NCBI GenBank assembly: GCA_030693535.1 | Contig: JAUYAL010000062.1 | Span: 1 to 29,509, forward strand | Reading direction: 5' to 3' | DNA length: 29,509 nt | Source of the DNA: Methylotenera sp. | GTDB lineage: Bacteria > Pseudomonadota > Gammaproteobacteria > Burkholderiales > Methylophilaceae | Shown: positions 1 to 6,988 of the stretch, piece by piece | Layout of the letters: every line of letters begins with the position of its first letter | Position numbering within the stretch: position 1 is the first letter of the stretch | Position numbers and translations under genes: made by a program | Notes under the pieces: generated by a model | What the model was told of the DNA's origin: nothing | The model's database searches: none | The model's input: the letters and a program-made list of their open reading frames with translations, nothing else

Positions 1-21
1 AAAAGTTATCATGGTATATAA

Positions 22-48
22 ATTATACCTTTATGGCGCAGAAGTCAA
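22..48 (-). promoter_or_regulatory. candidate sigma-70 promoter reading out of the left edge
   Basis: On the minus strand TTGACT (43-48) is followed after 15 bases by TATAAT (22-27). The -10 is perfect, the -35 has one mismatch and the spacer is short. It would transcribe leftwards out of the window, so its gene cannot be seen. Bases 1-75 show no coding region. Confidence 0.3.
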
Positions 49-75
49 GATTGTCTAGGCGTCCCGCTAGATGGG

Positions 76-497
76 TTAGAGCAGGCCATATTTGTAACTT
101 TGCAAATTGATAGGCGGCAACTCCATAAATTGCTGATGATATTGGTATAAAAAATTGTTTTCAGTTCTTTTGGGGTCTTTTGACTCAAATATTTCTATAT
201 AGATATTTCCGTAGGTGGATATTATTTGATGGTACCTGTCCCAATACTCATTTGCCTCATGGGTAATTTTTTTATATAGCGATCGTACAAGCTTCCATCA
301 GCTTTCCCGATATAAATAATGGGGCTTTTTCCTTTTAATCTTGGTATGTCAGATTGTGTTTTCCATATGTACACAATTCCCCTTTGTTGTTTTGACTCTA
401 TTAACAACGCTTCAAGTTGGGCTTTGAAATCGTCAATGTTTGCAGTCGATATAGTTTTGGGAACGATTGATGTACTAACTACAAGATCACAATGCAT
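76..497 (-). pseudogene. GIY-YIG nuclease-domain protein, broken by a one-base frameshift
   Basis: The upstream reading frame (ATG at 497, stop at 222) encodes 91 residues. It contains the two strands that name the GIY-YIG fold: GIVYIW near residue 40 and IIYIGKADGSLYDRY near residue 61. The frame then ends abruptly. Adding one A to the A7 run on the coding strand (T run at 267-273) restores an open frame to TAA at 76-78. The restored part encodes HEANEYWDRYHQI, then KRTENNFL and LPPIN, which look like the catalytic Glu helix and terminal Asn of GIY-YIG proteins. The repaired protein would be about 140 residues, a normal single-domain size. Its biological role is not evident. The frameshift could be real decay, slippage in a homopolymer, or a sequencing error. 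The start has only a weak ribosome binding site. Confidence 0.7.
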
Positions 498-525
498 TAT
501 TTGTCCAGCTCTAACAATTCTTAAG

Positions 526-650
526 CGGACGCATGCGTCCGTATAATAATAATATTGTGAATGTTAATTTTGACATGTTATTTTTCTTTTTAAATCTTAT
601 AGTTAGTGTTTGCTCTGTCCGTATAATAATAAATAGCAAGTACGGACGCA
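526..650. repeat. cluster of CGGACGC/GCGTCCG inverted repeats
   Basis: A perfect 16-base palindrome, CGGACGCATGCGTCCG, lies at 526-541. The 16-mer GTCCGTATAATAATAA occurs at 537-552 and again exactly 80 bases later at 617-632. TGCGTCCGTA at 534-543 is the exact inverse complement of TACGGACGCA at 641-650. The copies contain TATAAT-like sequence, so they may be promoter/operator units or the ends of a small non-autonomous element. No function is assigned. The gap 498-907 has no credible gene. Confidence 0.6.
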
Positions 651-710
651 AATCATTTATCTAAAGTACATCTTAATCTGGAAAAATCATTGAAGTTTTT
701 ATTTGGTGAC

Positions 711-808
711 AGACCGCTTAGGCCCGTTGCTGCCTGACAGAGGAAATTTATTGGTTGCTGAACTGGGTAAATAATGACGCTAATCCAGCGTCCGCTATAT
801 GGCGGTCT
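711..808. repeat. 98-base imperfect inverted-repeat structure
   Basis: AGACCGC (711-717) pairs with GCGGTCT (802-808). Inside the right arm are a perfect hairpin, GACGCT-AATCC-AGCGTC (776-792), and the near-palindrome CCGCTATATGGCGG (792-805). The whole could fold as a long stem with side hairpins, as seen in integron attC sites, small RNAs or eroded mobile-element ends. I cannot identify it. Confidence 0.45.
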
Positions 809-907
809 AATCTCTGAGTTAATTTGTCAAATCAATCATACAATTTGTTTTTGCTTCTTAGTGACAAAAACCAAAATCAATCACAGAATACGGATACCCA
901 AATTTAC

Positions 908-3046
908 TTAAGAGTATTTTCGTTTACCTTCTACAACTCGTCTTGGTCGAACAGTTCTTTCTAGTTGCTCACCACGTATTGTAGTGATTGGCTTGTTTGA
1001 AAGTGGCTGCCAAGCAGGAATCAAATGTTGCTTGCCGTTACCAATCAAATCCGCCCTACCCATTTTCTGTAATGCTTCACGCAATATTGGCCAATTGTTT
1101 GGGTCATGGTAGCGAATAAACGCTTTATGTAATTTACGTACATTTCCGGATTTTGGAATTGGCACGTTATCAGAATCCGCAGTTACTTTGCGTAACGGAT
1201 TTTTTCCTGAATGATACATCGCCGTCGCCATTGCCATAGGTGTGGGTGTGAAAGTTTGTACTTGGTCTAGTTTAAAGTCGTATTTTTTTAGCCAAAGTGC
1301 TAAATTGAGCATATCTAAATCAGTAGTACCAGGATGCGCCGCAATGAAATAAGGAATCAAATACTGTTTCTTACCCGCTTCCGCACTAAATTTTTCAAAC
1401 ATGACTTTGAACTCATCGTAAGCATCCATTCCAGGCTTCATCATTTTGCTCAACACGTTTTCTTCCGAATGTTCTGGTGCGATTTTTAAATAGCCGCCTA
1501 CGTGATGTTGCACCAACTCTTTGACGTATTCAGGTGATTTCACCGCCAGGTCATAACGCACGCCACTGCCAATTAAAATCTTCTTCACGCCTTTAATGGC
1601 CCGAGCTTTACGGTAAAGTTGAATTAAGGCACTGTGGTCTGTATTCAAGTTTTCACAAATACTTGGGTATACGCAACTCATTTTTCGGCAGTTAGTTTCA
1701 ATCGACTCACTTTTACAAGCAATGCGATACATATTGGCCGTTGGACCCCCGAGATCTGAAATCACACCTGTAAAACCTTCAACTTTATCGCGAATCTCTT
1801 CAACTTCTTTCAAAATTGATGCTTCGCTGCGGCTTTGAATGATACGGCCTTCGTGCTCGGTAATACTACAGAATGTGCAACCACCAAAGCAGCCACGCAT
1901 AATATTCACGCTAAAGCGAATCATTTCCCATGCAGGGATTTTTGCATCCCCATAAGCTGGATGTGGCTTACGCGCATACGGCATATCGTAAACGTAATCC
2001 ATCTCTTTGGTGGTGAGCGGAATTGGCGGTGGGTTTAGCCACACTTCTCTATCGCCATGTTTTTGTACCAAAGCACGCGCATTCCCTGGGTTAGCTTCCA
2101 AATGCAACACGCGTGAAGCATGTGCATATAATACAGGGTCTTGCGCTACAGCTTCATAATCTGGCAAACGCACCACTTGTTTAGCTCGATCTGCTTTGGG
2201 TTTACGTACGATTTCAATCGCTTTTGTACCTTCGGGCAAAGCTGGCTTGGCATTATTCTCATCGGTTGCACAGCTTGCATCAGCTTTACCCATCTTCATT
2301 TCGTATGGGTCGACATGCTTTTCAACTGTGCCGGGGCGATCTAATTTTGTGCTTTCAATCTCACTCCAACCCTCTGGAATCTTCTTTCGCAAAAAAGCAG
2401 TACCTCTAATATCTTGAATTTCACTGACTTTTTCACCTTTTGCAATGCGGTGACTTAACTCGATTAAAGCGCGCTCTGCATTACCGTAAAGCAGAATGTC
2501 CGCCTTAGAATCTATCAACACACTACGACGAACTTTATCGCTCCAGTAATCATAGTGTGCAATGCGGCGCAAGCTAGCTTCAATACTACCAATCACCAAA
2601 GGGACGTCTGAATAAGCTTCGCGACAGCGTTGGCTATACACCAGTACGGCACGGTCTGGGCGCTTATTCGGCTCGGCATCTGGCGTATAAGCATCATCTG
2701 AACGGATTTTACGATCTGCGGTATAGCGATTGACCATGCTATCCATATTACCCGCAGTCACGCCAAAATAAAGGTTGGGTTTACCTAATGCTTTAAAAGC
2801 GCTGGCATTCTGCCAATCTGGCTGCGCAATAATCCCCACCCTAAAACCTTGCGCCTCTAGCAAACGTCCAACTAGCGCCACACCAAAACTTGGGTGATCA
2901 ACATACGCATCGCCAGAAATCAAAATAATGTCGCAACTATCCCAGCCTAGCACGTCCATTTCGGCGCGCGTCATAGGCAACATTTTGGCCGTACCAAACC
3001 GTTTCGCCCAAAAAGGACGATAAGTTTGAATCGGCTTGGCCAGCAT
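908..3046 (-). CDS. ygiQ: YgiQ family (UPF0313) radical SAM protein
   Basis: Long radical SAM enzyme of the YgiQ family; its reaction is not established. Counting from ATG 3046 (712 residues), the N-terminal part carries the family-typical [20 protein letters not shown] and [18 protein letters not shown]. The 4Fe-4S motif CFGGCTFC places Cys at about 386, 390 and 393, matching CxxxCxx[19 protein letters not shown] and [13 protein letters not shown] follow, both typical of the family. The frame stays open to a TTG at 3064 that has AGG about 8 bases upstream, so the protein may be 718 residues; ATG was preferred because TTG is a rare start. It is transcribed divergently from the TonB receptor gene and has no partner gene on its strand. 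It appears intact. Confidence 0.93.
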   Translation of the reverse strand: MLAKPIQTYRPFWAKRFGTAKMLPMTRAEMDVLGWDSCDIILISGDAYVDHPSFGVALVGRLLEAQGFRVGIIAQPDWQNASAFKALGKPNLYFGVTAGNMDSMVNRYTADRKIRSDDAYTPDAEPNKRPDRAVLVYSQRCREAYSDVPLVIGSIEASLRRIAHYDYWSDKVRRSVLIDSKADILLYGNAERALIELSHRIAKGEKVSEIQDIRGTAFLRKKIPEGWSEIESTKLDRPGTVEKHVDPYEMKMGKADASCATDENNAKPALPEGTKAIEIVRKPKADRAKQVVRLPDYEAVAQDPVLYAHASRVLHLEANPGNARALVQKHGDREVWLNPPPIPLTTKEMDYVYDMPYARKPHPAYGDAKIPAWEMIRFSVNIMRGCFGGCTFCSITEHEGRIIQSRSEASILKEVEEIRDKVEGFTGVISDLGGPTANMYRIACKSESIETNCRKMSCVYPSICENLNTDHSALIQLYRKARAIKGVKKILIGSGVRYDLAVKSPEYVKELVQHHVGGYLKIAPEHSEENVLSKMMKPGMDAYDEFKVMFEKFSAEAGKKQYLIPYFIAAHPGTTDLDMLNLALWLKKYDFKLDQVQTFTPTPMAMATAMYHSGKNPLRKVTADSDNVPIPKSGNVRKLHKAFIRYHDPNNWPILREALQKMGRADLIGNGKQHLIPAWQPLSNKPITTIRGEQLERTVRPRRVVEGKRKYS

Positions 3047-3100
3047 GGTGGTGTATTGTTCCAAGGTATTTGCCTGAAAGTTTTATTTTAATAGTAATTA

Positions 3101-3135
3101 AGCGCGCATTTTACGCGCTAATAATTTGATTACAA
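3101..3135 (-). promoter_or_regulatory. candidate ygiQ promoter with inverted repeat around the -10
   Basis: On the minus strand TTGTAA (3130-3135) and TAAAAT (3108-3113) are separated by 16 bases, ending about 45-60 bases before the ygiQ start. The -10 sits inside the inverted repeat AGCGCG/CGCGCT (3101-3106 and 3114-3119), which could be an operator or a coincidence. Confidence 0.4.
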
Positions 3136-3317
3136 AACTATTTTTTGTGAATCAATCGTAACAATAACCCTTTGTTAAGTAAGCTTAAATATAGAACTGG
3201 CACTTCAAACCATAGCGAACACAGAGAAAACATAGATTTGTCTAATTAAAAAAATACTCCCCCACCTTAAAGGGAAATAAATTTGTTTACCTCTAATAGG
3301 CAATCTTATTTAAATAT

Positions 3318-3377
3318 GGTTGTAGTAAACCGTTTTATTGGTTCACTACAACCAAAATATGGTTGTAGTGAACCAAT
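3318..3377. repeat. three copies of a 14-base repeat forming an 18-base perfect hairpin
   Basis: GGTTGTAGTAAACC (3318-3331), its inverse GGTTCACTACAACC (3340-3353, one mismatch to the first copy) and GGTTGTAGTGAACC (3361-3374) lie in a row. Copies two and three extend to a perfect 18-base inverted repeat (3337-3354 and 3360-3377) with a 5-base loop. No T-run follows, so it is not a standard terminator. It lies about 130 bases upstream of the TonB receptor start and could be an operator for a dimeric regulator. The rest of the gap 3065-3507 shows only AT-rich promoter-like sequence. Confidence 0.65.
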
Positions 3378-3390
3378 AAATCACAATAGA

Positions 3391-3409
3391 CTAATGATAA
3401 TATTAAAAT
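3391..3409 (+). promoter_or_regulatory. candidate Fur box
   Basis: TAATGATAAT at 3392-3401 matches ten consecutive positions of the consensus Fur box; the second half is poorly conserved. It precedes a FecA-type receptor, where iron control by Fur is common. The AT-rich surroundings make chance matches likely. Confidence 0.35.
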
Positions 3410-3507
3410 TTATTCATAATATTCAATAAGTTATTAATATAAATTCATATAGGCATAAATTGTGCTTATAAGGCATGCGTATTTAACAGAAAAACTTAGG
3501 AGAGAAA

Positions 3508-5763
3508 ATGAATAGCACACATAATAATGTATTGTCTGCGGCTGTATTGTTGGCACTGGCCAGCATGTCTAATCAATTGATGGCTGAAGAGTCTAGCGCA
3601 GAAAAAGCTGCTGAGCTTACCTCCATTGTTGTTAAAGGCATTTTGCCAGACAAATTAGAGTCTGTACCTGGCTCTTTCAATGTAATTGATGAAGAGGCTT
3701 TGATTGAGCGACGTCCATTTACAGTGAGAGAGGCACTTAACAATGTGCCAGGTATTAATATTGTAGGTGAAGATGCATTTGTGCTATCGCCTAACATTGG
3801 TATTCGTGGTTTAGATCCACGCCGCACTTCGCGTACTTTGTTGATGGAAGATGGTATGCCGTTGTTCTTAGCACCATATGGCGATCCTTCAGCACACTAT
3901 TCAACACCGTTACAGCGTGTTAACCGTATTGAAGTAGTCAAAGGTTCAGGCCAAATTTTATATGGTCCACAAACCATTGGCGGTATGATCAATTTTGTGA
4001 CTAAACCAGTGCCTAAAGATGGTCTTGCTGGAAGTGTGCAAGCAACCGCAGGTAACAATGATTTTACAGGCTTACATGCAAATTTAGGTTATGGTGGTGA
4101 GCGTGGCGGCATTATGATTGATGCATTGCAAAATAAAGGCGACGGGATTCGTGATAATCACGAGTTTGATGTGCAAGAGTACACATTTAAAGGTCAACTC
4201 AACTTAACTGATCGCCAAACTTTGATAGCTAAAGTGGGTTATTACGAAGAAGACTCAAATATATCTGAAACAGGCTTGGGTGAAATTGATTACGCGCGTG
4301 ATAAGTTTCAAGCGCCGACTGGTAAAAATGATCACTTCAAACAAGAGCGCAAGACAGCACAATTGCAACATATTTTTCAAATTGACGACACAACAAAGCT
4401 TTCTACGCAGGCTTATTACTCTGATACATACCGAGTTTCATTCCGTCAAACTGATGCACCAGGTGGTTATGATGACGATACGGCGGGCTCTTCGACTGGT
4501 ATCACTGAAATTGAACGTTGTCCGCCTGGCTTAAATGCAGCAACTGAAGCCAATGCTGAACAATGTGGCGGACGCCATCGCCCACGTAGCTACCAATACT
4601 ATGGTTTTGAGCCACGCTTAGACTTCCAGCATGATTTATTTGGAATTAAGAGTGATGCAGTCATTGGTTTTAGAATGCATAATGAAGATATTAAACGCCG
4701 TCAGTTCCGAGGCAGCACGGCGGGTTTCCAAAGTTTAAATTTTGCTAAAGCGAATGCTCAATCGCGTGAAGATATTCGCATTGATGTGGATGCAAAGTCT
4801 TACTATGGACAAAACACATTTTACGTAAGTGATTGGGCGATTACGCCTGGTTTACGTATTGAAGATATAAAAATTAAAACCGATGTAAAAAGGGCTGATG
4901 GGGAAGTGCAGAATAACCCAGAGTCACAACTGACCAATAGGCAAACAGAAGTCTTACCGGGCTTGGGTGTTGCGTGGAACGGTATTGCTAACACAACTGT
5001 TTTTGCTGGTGTGCATAAGGGCTTTGCTCCGCCTCGTCCAGACCGTGATTTAAGTGTGCCGGAATGTAATGGCGCTGGAAACGATACAGATAACTGTGCT
5101 GTGGTAGATAAAACTAAACCAGAAACCAGTGTTAACTGGGAAATTGGTATTCGATCAAGCTACTTTAAAGGGGTAAGTTTTGAGACAACCCTTTTCCATA
5201 CGGAAGTTGAAGATTTAGTGATTAATAGTGGTGCGGGTAGTTTTGTTAATGCAGGTAACTCAGAGCAAACGGGTTTAGAGTTTGCTGGCCGTATCGATTT
5301 TGGCACGCTTTACAACACGCCACACAATATTTACCTTCAAGGTTCTTACACTAACGTATTTACAGCAAAGTTCAAGAAAGATGGTTTAGATGCTGATGAA
5401 GGCATTGTGAAGGGTGATCGTTTACCTTATGCCCCAAAACATATTGCATCGTTCAGTCTTGGTTATCAACATCCAGTTGGTTTTGATGGCCGCATTGGTG
5501 TAGATTACGTTAGCCGTCAAGAGGTGGATACGTTTGCACGAGCACTAGATCCTATTGATGCTGCATTATCAGGTTTGTCGGGCGAGGTTCCTGCATATAC
5601 CCTCTTTAATGCATCCGCTAACTTTAGACCGGTAGGTTCAAAAGCTTCGTACTTCTTGAGTGGCTATAACTTGGCTGATAGAGAGTATCTTGCTAGTCGC
5701 GTTGATGGTATGGCCGTAGGTCGTGGTCGCCAAGTAGTTGCAGGCATTCGTTACGATTTCTAA
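3508..5763 (+). CDS. TonB-dependent outer membrane receptor, FecA type
   Basis: Outer membrane TonB-dependent receptor of 751 residues, probably importing a ferric chelate. A signal peptide (residues 1-26, probable cleavage after LMA) is followed by a TonB-box-like TSIVVKG near residue 38 and the plug domain at about 44-168. The plug contains IGIRGLDPRRTSRTLLMEDG, LAPYGDPSAHY and VVKGSGQILYGPQTIGG, which resemble FecA-type receptors. The beta-barrel fills the rest and ends in GIRYDF with a terminal Phe, as expected for Bam-dependent assembly. Two loops carry Cys pairs that may form disulfides. No extra N-terminal signalling domain is present and no fecIR-like regulators are nearby, so control is more likely direct. 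AGGAGA lies just before the ATG. The substrate (citrate or another siderophore) is not determined by sequence alone. Confidence 0.9.
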   Translation: MNSTHNNVLSAAVLLALASMSNQLMAEESSAEKAAELTSIVVKGILPDKLESVPGSFNVIDEEALIERRPFTVREALNNVPGINIVGEDAFVLSPNIGIRGLDPRRTSRTLLMEDGMPLFLAPYGDPSAHYSTPLQRVNRIEVVKGSGQILYGPQTIGGMINFVTKPVPKDGLAGSVQATAGNNDFTGLHANLGYGGERGGIMIDALQNKGDGIRDNHEFDVQEYTFKGQLNLTDRQTLIAKVGYYEEDSNISETGLGEIDYARDKFQAPTGKNDHFKQERKTAQLQHIFQIDDTTKLSTQAYYSDTYRVSFRQTDAPGGYDDDTAGSSTGITEIERCPPGLNAATEANAEQCGGRHRPRSYQYYGFEPRLDFQHDLFGIKSDAVIGFRMHNEDIKRRQFRGSTAGFQSLNFAKANAQSREDIRIDVDAKSYYGQNTFYVSDWAITPGLRIEDIKIKTDVKRADGEVQNNPESQLTNRQTEVLPGLGVAWNGIANTTVFAGVHKGFAPPRPDRDLSVPECNGAGNDTDNCAVVDKTKPETSVNWEIGIRSSYFKGVSFETTLFHTEVEDLVINSGAGSFVNAGNSEQTGLEFAGRIDFGTLYNTPHNIYLQGSYTNVFTAKFKKDGLDADEGIVKGDRLPYAPKHIASFSLGYQHPVGFDGRIGVDYVSRQEVDTFARALDPIDAALSGLSGEVPAYTLFNASANFRPVGSKASYFLSGYNLADREYLASRVDGMAVGRGRQVVAGIRYDF

Positions 5764-5783
5764 CGCTTAAAACAGGTGTATAG

Positions 5784-5805
5784 GTGCCTATTTTATAATA
5801 GGCAC
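5784..5805 (+). other. 9-bp hairpin after the TonB receptor gene
   Basis: GTGCCTATT (5784-5792) and AATAGGCAC (5797-5805) form a perfect 9-bp stem with a 4-base loop. No U-run follows directly. It stands just before a better terminator and may assist 3' end formation. Confidence 0.45.
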
Positions 5806-5812
5806 ATCCCAC

Positions 5813-5865
5813 AGCGAGTCTATTTTGTTTCCCTAGGAAGGATTGATAGACTCGCTTCTTTTTTT
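5813..5865 (+). terminator. rho-independent terminator of the TonB receptor gene
   Basis: AGCGAGTCTA (5813-5822) pairs perfectly with TAGACTCGCT (5847-5856), followed by TCTTTTTTT (5857-5865). The loop is long (24 bases). Downstream, 5866-6073 holds only a short unrecognised open frame at 5933-6040. Confidence 0.7.
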
Positions 5866-6073
5866 CACTTTATTCTATAGCTATTCCATCAAATAATCCG
5901 TCATTCTTTACCCGTGTTTGACCGCAGAATATATGCGCGAAGCTAGCATGTGGCTTGCGCGTGAAAAATACAAGCTAAAACTGAAAAGATCGATTCGTAT
6001 AATCGGTTTAGCGCAAGGCGTGGTGCTATTTAGCTGGTGATTTATTAAACCACTTCAGGTGTAGCATAACTTC

Positions 6074-6132
6074 ATCACCATGGTGATTGCAATGATTGCA
6101 ACTCACATGTTATTATGCTATCAATGATTGCA
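6074..6132 (+). promoter_or_regulatory. promoter/operator region of the FitAB-type locus
   Basis: A 14-base palindrome, ATCACCATGGTGAT, lies at 6074-6087. The 11-mer CAATGATTGCA is repeated at 6090-6100 and 6122-6132. TTGCAA (6087-6092) and TATTAT (6111-6116) with an 18-base spacer make a plausible promoter. TGCTATCA at 6116-6123 equals, as I recall it, the half-site bound by gonococcal FitA. Antitoxins of this family repress their own operon, so these are probably operator elements. Confidence 0.45.
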
Positions 6133-6149
6133 CGTTGAGGAGTTAAAAA

Positions 6150-6368
6150 ATGGCTACTAATCTTGTCGTACGCAATATTGATGAAGACGTTGCTTTTGCA
6201 CTAAAGCAACTGGCCGCTTCACATGGACGTAGCGCTGAAGCTGAGCATAGGGAAATCTTACGTGCAGTTTTAACAAGACCTCACCGTCGTTCATTTGCCG
6301 AGGTGTTAGCAAGCATGCCAAACGTTGGTTTGGACTCAGACTTCGATTTTCGTAATAGTCAAACCTAA
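6150..6368 (+). CDS. FitA/VapB-type ribbon-helix-helix antitoxin
   Basis: A 72-residue protein with a short N-terminal strand, NLVVRNIDEDV (residues 3-13), then two helices ending in AEHREILRAVL. This is the ribbon-helix-helix fold of FitA-like antitoxins. The C-terminal tail (FAEVLASMPNVGLDSDFDF) would wrap around and inhibit the PIN toxin. GGAG lies 7 bases before the ATG. The toxin gene starts 2 bases after the stop, the usual toxin-antitoxin layout. The antitoxin reads as intact although its toxin is frameshifted, so it may persist only as a repressor or as a relic. Confidence 0.85.
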   Translation: MATNLVVRNIDEDVAFALKQLAASHGRSAEAEHREILRAVLTRPHRRSFAEVLASMPNVGLDSDFDFRNSQT

Positions 6369-6370
6369 CC

Positions 6371-6795
6371 ATGTATTTAGTCGATACCAATGTTATCAGT
6401 GAGGCTCGTAAGGGGAATAAAGCCAATGCAGGCGTGCAGAAGTTTTGGAAAGAAGCTGCCCTAGCCGACATCTATATTTCAGCTCAGACCATAGGCGAGA
6501 TTCGACGAGGTGTAGAAAACATCCGCTATCGTGGTGATGTTAGTCAGGCCGCACAACTGGAGGCTTGGTTGAATATTGTCATCTCACAATACGCTGACCG
6601 TTTGCTGAGCTTTGATATGGACTGTGCGCAGAGGTATGGGGAAAACTGATGTCTCCACATCCGCAACACTCTATCGACAAACAAATTGCTGCGATTGCGC
6701 TTATTCACAATATGACGGTAGTCACAAGAAACGTGGTTGATTTCGAACGCACAGGCGTTAAACTTGAAAATCCGTTTGTTACCTCCCCTAACTAA
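6371..6795 (+). pseudogene. FitB/VapC-type PIN-domain toxin, frameshifted
   Basis: The first frame (6371-6649) encodes 92 residues starting MYLVDTNVISE, with PIN-domain acidic residues Asp5 and Glu43. It ends prematurely after AQRYGEN. The other part continues in the -1 frame from about 6633: VWGKLMSPHPQHSIDKQIAAIA, then TRNVVDFERTGVKLENPF, with TAA at 6793-6795. The missing half carries the remaining conserved acidic residues (Asp in HSIDKQ and in NVVDF). Restoring one base near GAGGTATGGGG, for example a lost G giving AQRVWGKL, yields about 141 residues, close to the 139 of FitB. PIN toxins are metal-dependent RNases, so the truncated protein should be inactive. A sequencing error is the alternative. 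Confidence 0.8.
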
Positions 6796-6988
6796 AGCAT
6801 CAGGACAAGCTAATACTATTACTACCGCGCTAAATCGTATGCACCCGCCCAGTAGCATCTAGCCATCTTCCTCAATTTTCCTATATACCTCACTGTGAAA
6901 GCTACCGTGAGAATGTTCCTGTGAGGGTTACGCTTAAATAGTTCTAGGCTAGCCGCTAATGGCTATGTATACAAAGCTCTCAATATGT

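Noticed and set aside
5897..6040. Short open frame with a 35-residue peptide from ATG 5933
   Set aside because: Lys- and Arg-rich peptide without a recognisable family or a ribosome binding site; could be a gene remnant but cannot be supported.
6157..6471. 104-codon open frame antisense to the antitoxin and toxin genes
   Set aside because: Lies wholly across the recognised FitAB-type genes and shows no domain.
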